Shown here piece by piece: positions 1 to 8,794 of a stretch of DNA of 64,000 bases. Source of the stretch: Phyllobacterium pellucidum (GTDB lineage: Bacteria; Pseudomonadota; Alphaproteobacteria; Rhizobiales; Rhizobiaceae); contig NZ_JABUMX010000001.1 of NCBI RefSeq assembly GCF_013327855.1, positions 1,364,001-1,428,000 on the forward strand, in the 5' to 3' direction. The notes below the pieces were generated by a model. The model searched no databases and had not been told where the DNA came from. It saw only the letters and a list, made by a program, of their open reading frames with translations. Within the stretch, counting starts at the first letter, position 1. Each line of letters starts with the position of its first letter. The position numbers and the translations under genes were made by a program.

Positions 1-1
1 T

Positions 2-667
2 CCGACCGCGGCGTCGATCCCGGTTCCCGAGGCTGCGCCACGCGTGGCGGCAACTGACTCTCAGCCTTTAGCCAAGACATCCGACAAATCCGTCGATGGC
101 CTGATCACAAAATACTCGGTCGCCTATGCTGTGCCGGAATCCCTGGTCCGCCGTGTCGTGAAGCGTGAAAGCCGATTCAATCCCCAGGCACGCAACGGGC
201 CCTATTGGGGGCTTATGCAATTGCTCCCAGCGACTGCACGCGGCCTCGGCCATGATGGCAACGCCAAGGATCTGCTCGATGCGGAGACCAACCTCAAATA
301 CGGGGTGAAGTATCTCGCGGGCGCCTATAAGGTGGCGGACAGCAATCCGGATCAGGCCGTCCGCCTCTATTCACGCGGGTATTACTATCAGGCCAAGCAG
401 AAGGGCATGCTCGACGTGCTCGAACCTTCGGCAGAGCCCGTACAGACCGCTCTTGTTGCGACGTCATCGGAAGCAAGCACTGCCCCCGCCGCGCAGGCGA
501 CGAGCGCCCTGATGACGCCGACCGAACTCGCCTATGCCGACGGCAAGGTGGTGTTTCCGGCGGTGATCCCGCTGCCCTTCGAGCGGCAGGATTTGCTGGC
601 CTCCACGATCGTGCCTACCACCACCGGTGGAAATGGTGCACGGGTCCGCGCCCCCGCCCCACTCTGA
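2..667 (+). CDS. Lytic transglycosylase, SLT domain (5' end outside window)
   Basis: A soluble lytic transglycosylase-like protein that would cleave peptidoglycan glycan strands in the periplasm. The reading frame is open from base 2, so the true start lies before the window. The GTG at 44 is only an internal candidate. The SLT fold is seen early: the segment VKRESRFNPQAR carries the expected catalytic Glu, followed by GLMQLLPATARGLG and later NLKYGVKYLAGAY, all standard SLT motifs. The last 80 or so residues are Ala/Thr/Pro-rich and look like an unstructured tail. The gene converges on thiD and their 3' ends overlap by 53 bp. Family assignment is secure; the N-terminal signal and full length cannot be seen. 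Confidence 0.85.
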   Translation, partial: PTAASIPVPEAAPRVAATDSQPLAKTSDKSVDGLITKYSVAYAVPESLVRRVVKRESRFNPQARNGPYWGLMQLLPATARGLGHDGNAKDLLDAETNLKYGVKYLAGAYKVADSNPDQAVRLYSRGYYYQAKQKGMLDVLEPSAEPVQTALVATSSEASTAPAAQATSALMTPTELAYADGKVVFPAVIPLPFERQDLLASTIVPTTTGGNGARVRAPAPL

Positions 668-1409
668 GCTCACTGCCCGCGAGCATCGCTGACGTCAAGT
701 AATCCTTGGCGTGCGCCACCGCATCGGCCAGAATCTCGCCCTTGGCCAGTTCAGCCGTGATGGCCGCGGCAAGCGTGCAGCCGGTTCCATGGTCGTTGTC
801 CGTGGCAATGCGGGGGCTGGAAAACCATTCTTGCGTTTTTCCGTCGCACAGAAGATCGCTGCTTTCCGATCCGCTGCCATGGCCGCCCTTGATCAAGACT
901 GTTGAAGCACCGACAGCCAGCAGAAGCTCGGCCTGGCGCACCATTTCAGCCGCATCGCCTGCGACGGGCCGCCCGGTCAGCAGGGCTGATTCCGCAAGGT
1001 TGGGTGTGACGAGGGTTGCCTTGGGGAGAAGCACCTGCCGCAACGCATCGATGGCTCCGGGTTCGAGTAGCCGATCACCTGAGGTCGCGACCATCACCGG
1101 GTCGATAACGAGCGCCCTGTCCCAGCCGCGCAGGCCGTTGGCAATGCTCTCGATCGCTGCAACTGCGGAGACCATGCCGATCTTGATCGCGGCCACGTCA
1201 ATGTCTGACAGAACGGCATCGATCTGCGCGCTTATGATCGAAGGCGAGAGATTTTCGATTGCTGTCACGCCCTTCGTGTTCTGGGCGGTGATGGCTGTGA
1301 TGACGCTCGCGCCGTAGACGCCAAGCGCCGAGAAGGTCTTCAGGTCCGCCTGGATACCTGCGCCGCCGCCGCTATCGGAACCGGCAATGGTCAATGCGAT
1401 CGCGGTCAT
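615..1409 (-). CDS. thiD: Hydroxymethylpyrimidine/phosphomethylpyrimidine kinase ThiD
   Basis: Phosphorylates HMP and HMP-phosphate to HMP-pyrophosphate in thiamine synthesis. The 264-residue protein has the ribokinase-like fold signatures: [20 protein letters not shown] at the N terminus, the [12 protein letters not shown] segment near residue 130, and the [12 protein letters not shown] anion-hole motif near residue 205 that contains the catalytic region. The length is normal for ThiD. The start ATG overlaps the thiE stop (ATGA), so it is translationally coupled as the last gene of the TPP-riboswitch operon. Its final residues (rich in Gly, Arg, His, Trp) lie in the overlap with the converging lytic transglycosylase gene. 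Confidence 0.95.
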   Translation of the reverse strand: MTAIALTIAGSDSGGGAGIQADLKTFSALGVYGASVITAITAQNTKGVTAIENLSPSIISAQIDAVLSDIDVAAIKIGMVSAVAAIESIANGLRGWDRALVIDPVMVATSGDRLLEPGAIDALRQVLLPKATLVTPNLAESALLTGRPVAGDAAEMVRQAELLLAVGASTVLIKGGHGSGSESSDLLCDGKTQEWFSSPRIATDNDHGTGCTLAAAITAELAKGEILADAVAHAKDYLTSAMLAGSELRVGRGRGPVHHFHRWW

Positions 1410-2068
1410 CGCCGTGCCTCGAGCGCCTTGTCCACTGCCTCGCGCAGTACTTGCGCAGCGGCCTTCGGGTCGACCTGCCGAAAAATGGCCGAAATGACCG
1501 CTATGCCATCGGCCCCGGCTTTGATGGCCGGTGCAGCGCGCGCGAGATCGAGGCCGGCAATAGCGCCGATCGGCAGGTCGGGCTTCTTCGCCCGAATGAC
1601 CTGCGCCAGACGTTGATAGCCGTCAAAGCCGATGGGACCGTCGGGATTGTGCTTGGCCGGCGTTTCGAACAGCCCGCCGATGCAAGCATAGTCGATATCG
1701 CCAGCGATGGCGGCTTCGGCATCGGATTCGTTCTTCACCGTCAAACCGATAATCGCATCCGGGCCAAGCAGACGACGGACGTCGGCGACCAGCATGTCCT
1801 CGCGCCCGACATGGACCCCGTCGGCACCCGTGGCAAGCGCCACGTCGACCCGGTCGTTGACGACGAAAGGAACGCCGCTGCCGACCAGCGCTGTCCGGAT
1901 CGCATGGGCACGTTCCACCATCTTTCGTGTTGGCGAATTCTTGTCGCGATATTGGATGATCGTGGCGCCGCCTCGCGCCGCAGCGAGCGCCAGAGCACCA
2001 AGATCTTGCTCGCCGCCAATCGCGTCGACATCGACAATGGCATTCAGCCGGAAATCTACTTTTGGCAT
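1406..2068 (-). CDS. thiE: Thiamine-phosphate synthase ThiE
   Basis: Joins HMP-pyrophosphate and thiazole-phosphate to give thiamine phosphate. The roughly 220-residue product shows the TIM-barrel family marks: [47 protein letters not shown] and [13 protein letters not shown] chose the ATG at 2068 because an AGAGAAG sequence precedes it. An ATG at 2083 that overlaps the thiY stop (TAATG) would add five residues (MKEKI) and is a real alternative, because that arrangement favours coupling. It sits between thiY and thiD in the thiamine operon. There is no thiazole branch gene (thiG, thiS, thiO) nearby. Confidence 0.93.
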   Translation of the reverse strand: MPKVDFRLNAIVDVDAIGGEQDLGALALAAARGGATIIQYRDKNSPTRKMVERAHAIRTALVGSGVPFVVNDRVDVALATGADGVHVGREDMLVADVRRLLGPDAIIGLTVKNESDAEAAIAGDIDYACIGGLFETPAKHNPDGPIGFDGYQRLAQVIRAKKPDLPIGAIAGLDLARAAPAIKAGADGIAVISAIFRQVDPKAAAQVLREAVDKALEARR

Positions 2069-2082
2069 GATCTTCTCTTTCA

Positions 2083-3045
2083 TTAGAGCGAAGGAGGTTG
2101 GGAGAGTTCGACGGCGAGGTCGCCGACGGCGGGGATCGATTTGATCAGCCCTGCTTCGTGCAGGAAGACACCGAGGCGTTCGTAGCGGCCGCGATCGAGA
2201 GCTGCCGGCCTTTTGGCGAAGCGTGGCAGCGTGTCCGTCCACGCCTGCCTGTTCAGCGGATTGTCGAGATCCGGGTAGGCCTTGATGAAAATCTGCCAGC
2301 TCTCGTCCGGGTGATTGGTCAGATAGATTGCCCCCTTTTCAACAGCGCCAAGAAAGCGCGGCAGGCGGTTGTCGGTAACGAGATCGCGGTGCGTGACGAA
2401 GATGAGTTCGTCATAGACCGGTACGCCGTGCTCCTCGGGAAAGAAGGCGCGGCCGCCATGACCCTCCTGTGCCATCTGAGTCAGTTCAAAGTTGCGGTAG
2501 GCTCCGACCGTCGCATCGACCTGGCCCGCGATCAGCGAGGCTGAGAGGGCGAAATTGACGTTGATCAGTTCTACATCCTTGATGGACATGCCTTCGGACT
2601 TGAGCATGGCGCCGAGCATCGCATCCTCAAACCCGGAGACCGAGAAGCCGACTTTCTTGCCCCTCAAATCCTTGAGGCTTTTGATGGGACCATCCGCCAG
2701 CGTCATCACCGTGTTGAGTGGTGTTTCCACCAGCGTCCCGAAGCGCACCAGCGGCAGGCCGGCGTCATGGTCGAGATAGAGATTGGGCTGGTAGTGGATG
2801 GCGATATCAGCCTGCTTTGCCGCAACGAGGCGTGGCGGTGCGGCCGGGTCTGCCGGCGGCATCAGATTCACATCAAGGCCGGCATCGGCAAAGTATCCCT
2901 TCTCGCGGGCGATGATAAGAGGGGCGTGGTCCGGATTGACGAACCATTCGAGCAGTACCGTCAACTTGTCGGCGGCACTGGCGGGCGCGGTTGCGGCGCA
3001 GAGCGCAAGGCATATGGCGAGGATCGATAAGCGTGTGCGGAACAT
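2083..3045 (-). CDS. thiY: Pyrimidine-precursor ABC transporter substrate-binding protein ThiY
   Basis: Periplasmic binding protein of the NMT1/THI5-like family, which captures formylaminopyrimidine or related HMP precursors in characterised ThiXYZ systems. The start at 3045 follows an AAAGGACG ribosome site and gives a classic signal peptide ending APASAA around residue 25. Family motifs are LLEWFVNPDHAPLIIAREKGYF, AKQADIAIHYQPNLYL and GKKVGFSVSGFEDAM. A longer in-frame extension upstream to 3249 lacks a ribosome site and overlaps thiX, so it was not used. It lies 32 bp after thiX and overlaps the alternative thiE start. The exact ligand is inferred from family and riboswitch context. Confidence 0.9.
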   Translation of the reverse strand: MFRTRLSILAICLALCAATAPASAADKLTVLLEWFVNPDHAPLIIAREKGYFADAGLDVNLMPPADPAAPPRLVAAKQADIAIHYQPNLYLDHDAGLPLVRFGTLVETPLNTVMTLADGPIKSLKDLRGKKVGFSVSGFEDAMLGAMLKSEGMSIKDVELINVNFALSASLIAGQVDATVGAYRNFELTQMAQEGHGGRAFFPEEHGVPVYDELIFVTHRDLVTDNRLPRFLGAVEKGAIYLTNHPDESWQIFIKAYPDLDNPLNRQAWTDTLPRFAKRPAALDRGRYERLGVFLHEAGLIKSIPAVGDLAVELSQPPSL

Positions 3046-3077
3046 CAGTCGTCCTTTGTTGCGATGATGGGAGTTGC

Positions 3078-3821
3078 TCATGTTTGCGGCGCCCAAGGGG
3101 TAAGGCGGCGGGTCAGGGCGTCGACGAGAAAGCGCAGGATCACGGTGAGGGCGGCGAGGATCATCAGTGCCGCGAACATGGTTTCGGTCTGCATGCGGGC
3201 ATTGGCTTGCAGCATGACAAAGCCGAGCCCGCGCGACGAGCCGACCCATTCGCCAATCACGGCGCCGATCGGGGCAAAGACGGCGGCGACCCGCAGGCCC
3301 GATCCGAGCGAGGGTAAGGCACTCGGAACCCGAACGAGAAGCAGGGTTGCGAGCGGCGTCGCTTGCGTGAGCGAAGCCACATCAAGCAGATCGCGGTTGG
3401 TTCGCTGCAGGCCATCGGCAAAGGCAGACGCCACGGGAAAGAAGATGATGAGGCTTGCCATCACCACCTTGGAGGCAAGTCCAAAGCCGAACCACAGAAC
3501 AAGCAGCGGCGCGATGGCAAACACCGGGAGTGCCTGCAAGACAAGAAGAAGCGGCCAGACGACATGGCGAAAGGCGGGAATGGCGGCGACAAGCAGCGCG
3601 ATAATAATGCCGGCGAGCGCGCCGAATGCCAGTCCAAGCAGGATCTCGATGAGCGTGATCGATGCGTTGACGCCAAGATATTGCCGCTGTTCGACCAGCG
3701 CCGACACTACCGCAATTGGCCCGGGCAGAATGAATCGCGGAGGCTGGAACAGCCAGACCACCACTTGCCAGAAAGCAGCGACGGCGGCAAGCGCCGCGAC
3801 CATGCGAATAACGAGGCGCAT
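3078..3821 (-). CDS. thiX: ABC transporter permease ThiX
   Basis: Inner-membrane permease of the nitrate/taurine/HMP-precursor class (BPD_transp_1). The 247-residue product has about six hydrophobic segments, with an N-terminal anchor (MVAALAAVAAFWQVVVWLF) and a typical cytoplasmic coupling region around LQRTNRDLLDVASLTQATPLATLLLVRVPSALP. It is the first gene after the TPP riboswitch, with about 110 bp between them. It presumably partners ThiY. No ThiZ ATPase is present in this operon or elsewhere in the window, so the energising subunit must be encoded elsewhere or shared. The ribosome site before the chosen ATG is weak. Confidence 0.88.
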   Translation of the reverse strand: MRLVIRMVAALAAVAAFWQVVVWLFQPPRFILPGPIAVVSALVEQRQYLGVNASITLIEILLGLAFGALAGIIIALLVAAIPAFRHVVWPLLLVLQALPVFAIAPLLVLWFGFGLASKVVMASLIIFFPVASAFADGLQRTNRDLLDVASLTQATPLATLLLVRVPSALPSLGSGLRVAAVFAPIGAVIGEWVGSSRGLGFVMLQANARMQTETMFAALMILAALTVILRFLVDALTRRLTPWAPQT

Positions 3822-3932
3822 GGTTGGCAGCTACCGCCGCAGTTCAGATGTCAGGATGTAGGGCACGCTCAGGACTCCATTGCTTTTGGAAATCCGGTCA
3901 TGCGCGAAGGTGAAGCTGAAAAGGCGCGAACT

Positions 3933-4028
3933 TTGCTCAATTCCCGTTCCTACGCCGGCATGACCCGGATCAGGTTCAAGGGTCCAGCTCGACGCTATCT
4001 CAGCACTGTACAGTGCCCCCCTCGGAAT
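3933..4028 (-). promoter_or_regulatory. TPP riboswitch (THI element)
   Basis: On the minus strand the leader of thiX holds the hallmark THI-box sequences in order: GGGGGGCACTGTACAGTGCTG, GCTGAGATAG, then ACCCTTGAACCTGATCCGGG followed by TCATGCCGGCGTAGGAACGG. The conserved CTGAGA and the P2/P4 helix halves (CCGGGTCATGCCGG) are intact. TPP binding is expected to switch off thiX-thiY-thiE-thiD. I did not resolve whether control is on transcription or translation; a run of A/G (GGAACGGGAATTGAGC) follows without an obvious U-tract. Confidence 0.93.
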
Positions 4029-4042
4029 GAAGCGATGATGGA

Positions 4043-4072
4043 GCGGCGCGAGATCAAAGTCAATCGCGCCGC
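4043..4072. repeat. Perfect 9-bp inverted repeat between tadG-like gene and riboswitch
   Basis: GCGGCGCGA at 4043-4051 pairs with TCGCGCCGC at 4064-4072 around a 12-nt loop. It lies 9 bp past the stop of the upstream TadG-like gene and just before the riboswitch. There is no U-run, so it is a poor intrinsic terminator. On the minus strand the loop contains TTGACT, which is 17 bp ahead of CATCAT, a possible promoter for the thiamine operon. Confidence 0.55.
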
Positions 4073-4080
4073 GTCAGGTC

Positions 4081-5040
4081 CTAGTGGGTCAGGCGAACGT
4101 TCTCGCCGTCGACCGATTTACAGGCGGCCGTGATCTTGTAGTAGAAGTCCTGGTTGGCCCAGCCGCCGCCGTCTTCCCACGCATGGCTGTGGGGCGTGTT
4201 GTCACAATTCATCAGGTCGTCGAGCGGCGGCTTGGATCCCACCGGCAGTTGGACGCCATCGACGAACAAATGGTTGACCGTGTTCGGATCGTCGGTTTTC
4301 AGCGTGGAATTGTATTTCGAATAGCCCGACTCATTTGTGGCAATGCAATCGACGTATCGCGATTTTCCGGCGTTCTTGTCCTTGTAGCCGACATCGCAAC
4401 CGTCATTTTTGATTTCCATCTTGAGGTACAGCTTGGTGTAGTCACCGAGATCGAATGTGATCGGAACATTGATATCCGGGTCTGTTTTACCGCCGCCGTT
4501 ACCATTGTAGAGGTTATGGTCGGTCGCGGTGTACTTGATGGTGCCGACGACAACGTCCTTGCCATTGCGCACGACGATGATGGAAACTTTCTTGAACCAG
4601 TAGCCCGTAACCTTGTCGATCGTGATCTTGGCCGTCGTCGGCTTCAACGGCGCGAGCGCCGTGGCGTTGACGTTGATCGGCATGTTGTCCTTGTTGAGAA
4701 CATGCATGAACAGGGTGCTGGTGTGGCCGCCAAGAGTGATGGAAACCTTTTGATTTTCCGTGCTGAAGTTCAAATTGATATCTTCAGCGCGCAGGCCGAG
4801 ATTGGCCTGCAGAAAGGCGCGTGCCCTCGCCTCGGCGGCCGCTTTGTTGGAACCGGTAAAGACCGAGGCTGCCGCAAGCGCCGCGGCGTCGGCCGCATTC
4901 TGCAGCCGAGAACGGTCATTGCTGGCGCGGCTATAATCCACGGCGAGCCCGGCAAACCCCAGGAGCGGTACAAGCAGCAAACCGAATGTGATCGCGGTTG
5001 CGCCGCGGCGGTCTTTTATGAATTGACGTAGATACTTCAT
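4081..5040 (-). CDS. TadE/TadG-like Flp pilus-assembly family protein (orphan)
   Basis: The N terminus (FIKDRRGATAITFGLLLVPLLGFAGLAVDYSRA, residues 7-40) is the Tad-like membrane segment, followed by RSRLQNAADAAALAAA, the signature of the TadE/G-like family (PF13400-type). The rest, about 260 residues, is a polar extracytoplasmic domain with several Cys. I do not recognise it, and it shows no von Willebrand motif. The start at 5040 has GGAG seven bases upstream. A longer frame to 5070 exists but lacks such a site. No cpaA-F/tad genes are nearby, so it is a single-gene unit. Family N-terminal assignment is good; a role in Flp pili is only an inference. Confidence 0.8.
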   Translation of the reverse strand: MKYLRQFIKDRRGATAITFGLLLVPLLGFAGLAVDYSRASNDRSRLQNAADAAALAAASVFTGSNKAAAEARARAFLQANLGLRAEDINLNFSTENQKVSITLGGHTSTLFMHVLNKDNMPINVNATALAPLKPTTAKITIDKVTGYWFKKVSIIVVRNGKDVVVGTIKYTATDHNLYNGNGGGKTDPDINVPITFDLGDYTKLYLKMEIKNDGCDVGYKDKNAGKSRYVDCIATNESGYSKYNSTLKTDDPNTVNHLFVDGVQLPVGSKPPLDDLMNCDNTPHSHAWEDGGGWANQDFYYKITAACKSVDGENVRLTH

Positions 5041-5187
5041 GGCCCCACTCCAGTCGATGAGCGCAACCATCAGTTGTCCGGCGTAAATGACGGCTTATGA
5101 AATTCGTTCAGATTTTCACGATCTGCCCTGGAACGGTCGTCGGGGAAGAAATGCGTCTGCAAATGGTAAATGTTCGATGAAGCTGCA

Positions 5188-5949
5188 TTAGGCGTTTTGA
5201 ACGACAGGGCGGACAAAACCCTGGCTCGCAACAAGGAGGTTGCGCGTGTAGTCCTGCGTTACATGACGCCGGGCCAGTTCCGACGCGGTGAGCCGTTCTA
5301 CCTCCGCGCCGTGTTGCATTACCATGAGCCGGTCGCACATGTGCGTTACGACTGCGAGATCATGGCTGACCATGACGAATGTCAGCTTACGGTCGCGGCG
5401 GATCTTTTCGAGAAGATTCAGCACCTCCGCCTGCACTGATGCGTCGAGCGCAGAGGTTGGCTCGTCCAGCAACAGGATCGATGGTTCGAGAATCAGGGCG
5501 CGGGCGATGGCGACACGCTGGCGCTGGCCGCCTGACAGCTGGTGCGAGTAGCGGAAGCGAAAACTGGAACCGAGCCCGACCTCGTCAAGCGCCCGCAAGA
5601 TGCGCCGCTCGATATCGCCGAATCCATGTACGGCGAGCGGCTCAAGGAGCAATCGGTCGACGGTCTGGCGCGGATGCAGCGAACCATAGGGATCCTGGAA
5701 CACCATTTGCACTTCGCGGTAAAAGGCCTTTGTGCGCGATGCGCCGAGCAAATTGCCATTGACCTCGATCGTCCCCGCGGTCACGGGCGCCAGACCCGCC
5801 ACGGCGCGCAACAACGTCGATTTGCCCGAACCGGATTCGCCGACGAGACCGAAGGACTCGCCGGGCACCACTTCGAGGCTGACCCCGCGCAGCGCGCGAA
5901 AGCGATTGAACGTCACTTCGAGATTGTCGATCTTCAGCGACGGCGTCAT
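5188..5949 (-). CDS. Dipeptide/oligopeptide ABC transporter ATP-binding protein (DppF-like)
   Basis: Second ATPase of the peptide importer. It shows Walker [12 protein letters not shown], the Q-loop VQMVFQDPYGSLHP, signature [15 protein letters not shown], Walker [13 protein letters not shown] and the switch His in VSHDLAVV. The ATG at 5949 overlaps the stop of the preceding ATPase gene (ATGA), which decides against a GTG three codons upstream. At 253 residues it is shorter than typical DppF (about 330), because the C-terminal oligopeptide-transporter extension is nearly missing. It is the last gene of the six-gene operon that starts with the dipeptidase. Confidence 0.92.
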   Translation of the reverse strand: MTPSLKIDNLEVTFNRFRALRGVSLEVVPGESFGLVGESGSGKSTLLRAVAGLAPVTAGTIEVNGNLLGASRTKAFYREVQMVFQDPYGSLHPRQTVDRLLLEPLAVHGFGDIERRILRALDEVGLGSSFRFRYSHQLSGGQRQRVAIARALILEPSILLLDEPTSALDASVQAEVLNLLEKIRRDRKLTFVMVSHDLAVVTHMCDRLMVMQHGAEVERLTASELARRHVTQDYTRNLLVASQGFVRPVVQNA

Positions 5950-6779
5950 GCTGCCCACTCCGGTTTGCGGTCGAGTGTCGGCAGTGGATGCCGGTCAGCA
6001 CCTATTTCGGGCATGCAGTTCAGCAGTCCCTGCGTATAGGGGTGCTTGGCATTGCGCAGGTCCGTCGCCGCAATTTCTTCGACGATGCGGCCAGCATACA
6101 TGACGATGACCCTGTCGCAGAACGACGAAACCAGCCGCAGATCGTGCGAGATGAAAATGAGGCCCATGCCCCTATCGCGCACCAGATTGTCAAGAATGCC
6201 GAGTACGTCGAGCTGGACCGTAACATCGAGCGCGGAGGTCGGCTCGTCCGCAATCAGCAGTTCCGGTCCGGTGATCAGCATCATGGCGATCATCGCGCGT
6301 TGCCCCATGCCGCCCGATACTTCGTGCGGATGGAGATCGTAGACGCGCTCGGGGTCGCGTATCTGGACGGCGGCCAGCATATCGAGCGCGCGTCGGCGCG
6401 CCTCGCGCTTGCTGACCTTCTCGTGGGTCCGGAGCGTTTCGACGATTTGCCTGCCGATGCTCATGACCGGATTGAGCGAATATTTCGGATCCTGCAAGAT
6501 CATGGAGATACGATTGCCGCGCAGCGCCCGCCGTTCCTTGACGGACGTCTCCAGCAGATCGATGCCGTCGAAGTTCAGGGTCTTTGCGGTGATGGTTGCA
6601 TGCGGAGGAGTGAGGCCCATGATGGCGCGGCCGGTCTGCGACTTGCCGGAGCCTGATTCACCGACAATGCCGAGGCGTTCGCGCCCAAGCGTGAAGGACA
6701 CGCCACGCACCGCGTTGACGGCGCCCGTGCGGGTCGGAAACGTGACGCGGAGGTCGTCAACCGTCAGCATGGTGCTCAT
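5946..6779 (-). CDS. Dipeptide/oligopeptide ABC transporter ATP-binding protein (DppD-like)
   Basis: First ATPase of the peptide importer. Motifs in order: Walker [19 protein letters not shown]-loop [19 protein letters not shown], signature [15 protein letters not shown], Walker [17 protein letters not shown], and H-loop FISHDLRLV. The ATG at 6779 overlaps the stop of the upstream permease gene (ATGA). The 277-residue length is at the short end for the DppD/OppD family; the C-terminal sequence [24 protein letters not shown] is the normal oligopeptide/dipeptide C-terminal motif. Substrate is inferred from the operon. Confidence 0.92.
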   Translation of the reverse strand: MSTMLTVDDLRVTFPTRTGAVNAVRGVSFTLGRERLGIVGESGSGKSQTGRAIMGLTPPHATITAKTLNFDGIDLLETSVKERRALRGNRISMILQDPKYSLNPVMSIGRQIVETLRTHEKVSKREARRRALDMLAAVQIRDPERVYDLHPHEVSGGMGQRAMIAMMLITGPELLIADEPTSALDVTVQLDVLGILDNLVRDRGMGLIFISHDLRLVSSFCDRVIVMYAGRIVEEIAATDLRNAKHPYTQGLLNCMPEIGADRHPLPTLDRKPEWAA

Positions 6780-7708
6780 TGGTTGTTGCCTCGCGGATCA
6801 AGCGCGTCGCGCAGCCCGTCGCCAAGAAGATTGAAACCAAGGCTGACGATGAGGATGGCAAAGCCCGGCATGGCGGCGACCCACCATTGGTCCATGATAA
6901 AACGCCTTCCCGATGCGATCATGGCACCCCACTCGGGCAAGGGCGGCTGTGCGCCAAGCCCAAGAAAGCCGAGGCCAGCAGCGGTGAGGATGATACCTGC
7001 CATGTCGAGCGTCACGCGGACAATCAGCGACGACAGGCAGAGCGGCATGATGTGCCGGAGCACGATGCGCGTCGGCGATGCTCCCATCAGCCGGACGGCG
7101 GCGATGTAATCGGAGTTGCGCACCGTCAGCGTCTCGGCGCGGGCAATGCGCGCATAGGGCGGCCACGAGGTTATCGCTATGGCGATAACGGCATTCTCAA
7201 TGCCCGGCCCTAGGGCGGCGACGAACGCCAGGGCCAGGATAAGCTTGGGGAAGGCAAGGAAAATATCGGTGATGCGCATCAACACGGCATCGACCCAACC
7301 GCCGGCGTAACCGGCAATCGTACCGACGAGCAGCCCGATTGGCGCCGCGATGATCGCAACGAGAATGACGACATAAAGCGTCAGGCGCGAGCCATAGATG
7401 AGCCTTGAGAGGATATCGCGGCCCTGATCGTCAGTACCAAGCAGATAGTCACCACCGGGCGGCAGCAGGCGCGCATTGCGCAGGTCGCCGGCAACGGGCG
7501 AATGCGGCGCCAGCAGCGGCGCAAAGGCAGCAACCAGCAGCAAGGCGATGATGATGGCGAGCCCGACAACGGCAAGGCGGTTGCTGGCGAAACGGCTCCA
7601 GACGAGATAGGCGCGGCCAAGTCGCGCCTGTGTCCGCGATTGCGGGCGGTCGCTCATCAGCCATTCGCGGCGCGTAAGCGGCCGCGACGTGTTGATTGCC
7701 TCTGTCAT
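6776..7708 (-). CDS. Dipeptide ABC transporter permease (DppC-like)
   Basis: Inner-membrane permease of 310 residues. It has an N-terminal cytoplasmic stretch, a first membrane helix (LAVVGLAIIIALLLVAAFAPLLAPHSP) followed by the DppC/OppC hallmark GGDYLLGTDDQGRDILSRLIYGSRLTL, then five more hydrophobic segments and the coupling motif SDYIAAVRLMGASPTRIVLRHIMP. The start at 7708 overlaps the DppB-like stop (ATGA). A longer in-frame extension up to 7864 lies inside the DppB gene and was rejected. Confidence 0.92.
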   Translation of the reverse strand: MTEAINTSRPLTRREWLMSDRPQSRTQARLGRAYLVWSRFASNRLAVVGLAIIIALLLVAAFAPLLAPHSPVAGDLRNARLLPPGGDYLLGTDDQGRDILSRLIYGSRLTLYVVILVAIIAAPIGLLVGTIAGYAGGWVDAVLMRITDIFLAFPKLILALAFVAALGPGIENAVIAIAITSWPPYARIARAETLTVRNSDYIAAVRLMGASPTRIVLRHIMPLCLSSLIVRVTLDMAGIILTAAGLGFLGLGAQPPLPEWGAMIASGRRFIMDQWWVAAMPGFAILIVSLGFNLLGDGLRDALDPRGNNQ

Positions 7709-8772
7709 CGTGCGCGCGTCCGTGGGTCGAGGGCCCGATAAAGCAGATCGGACAGAAGATTGATGGCAACGAAGACCGTGCCGATGACGATGGTTCCGCC
7801 GAGCACCGCATTCATGTCGGCGTTCTGCAGGGAGTTGGTGATGTACATGCCGAGCCCTGGCCACGAGAAAACGGTCTCGGTAAGGACAGAGCCTTCGAGC
7901 AGGCCGGCATAAGAAAGCGCAATGACGGTGACGAGCGGAACGGCGGCATTGCGCAAGGCATGACCCCAGATGATCCGCGTTTCGGAAAGGCCTTTTGCGC
8001 GTGCGGCAACGATATATTCCTGCTCGAGTTCATTCAGCATGAAGCTTCGGGTCATGCGGCTGATATAGGCCAGTGAAAAATAGCCGAGCAAGGATGCCGG
8101 CAGGATGATGAAACTGAAGATGTTGCGGAAGGCTTCCCAATTGCCCTGGATCACTGCATCGAGCAGATAGAAGCCAGTAATGGGCGTGAAGGTATATTCA
8201 TAAACCACGTCGATACGGCCGGGACCCGAGGTCCAGCCAAGCTTGGCATAGAAAACCAGCAATGCGAGAAGGCCGAGCCAGAAGATCGGCACGGAGTAGC
8301 CGATCAGGCCAATGATGCGGACGAACTGGTCAATCAGGCTGCCACGCTTGACGGCGGCGAGTACGCCGAGCGGAACGCCGATACATGCACCGATGAGCGT
8401 GCCCATTGTTGCAAGTTCCATCGTTGCCGGAAAAACCCGCCTGATATCGGTCATGACGGGGTTGGTCGTCAGGACAGAATTGCCGAAATCGCCCTGCAAT
8501 ATGCCCTTTATGTAGAGAAAGAACTGCTCATAGAGCGGCAGGTTCAGCCCGAGCTCCTCCCGCACCCGTTCCACCACATGGGCGGGCGCACGGTCGCCGA
8601 CGATTGCCAGCGCCGGGTCGATCGGTATTACCCGCCCAATAAAGAAGGTGACTGCAAGGAGGCCCAAAAACGTGATGACTCCGATCAGCAGGAAACGTCC
8701 TCCTGCCCAGAGAAAATTACCAGCCCAGGCGCCGGAACGCCTGGACTCCATTTGTGTGTCGGTACTGCTCAT
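7705..8772 (-). CDS. Dipeptide ABC transporter permease (DppB-like)
   Basis: Inner-membrane permease of 355 residues with the DppB/OppB architecture: a first membrane helix (FLLIGVITFLGLLAVTFFIGRVIPIDPA), a large periplasmic loop, then the transport domain with coupling motif EQEYIVAARAKGLSETRIIWGHALRNAAVPLV. It starts 22 bp after the binding-protein gene with AAGGG upstream of the ATG. It is the third gene of the operon. Confidence 0.92.
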   Translation of the reverse strand: MSSTDTQMESRRSGAWAGNFLWAGGRFLLIGVITFLGLLAVTFFIGRVIPIDPALAIVGDRAPAHVVERVREELGLNLPLYEQFFLYIKGILQGDFGNSVLTTNPVMTDIRRVFPATMELATMGTLIGACIGVPLGVLAAVKRGSLIDQFVRIIGLIGYSVPIFWLGLLALLVFYAKLGWTSGPGRIDVVYEYTFTPITGFYLLDAVIQGNWEAFRNIFSFIILPASLLGYFSLAYISRMTRSFMLNELEQEYIVAARAKGLSETRIIWGHALRNAAVPLVTVIALSYAGLLEGSVLTETVFSWPGLGMYITNSLQNADMNAVLGGTIVIGTVFVAINLLSDLLYRALDPRTRAR

Positions 8773-8794
8773 TGCATCAGCCCTTGGGGCCCGA

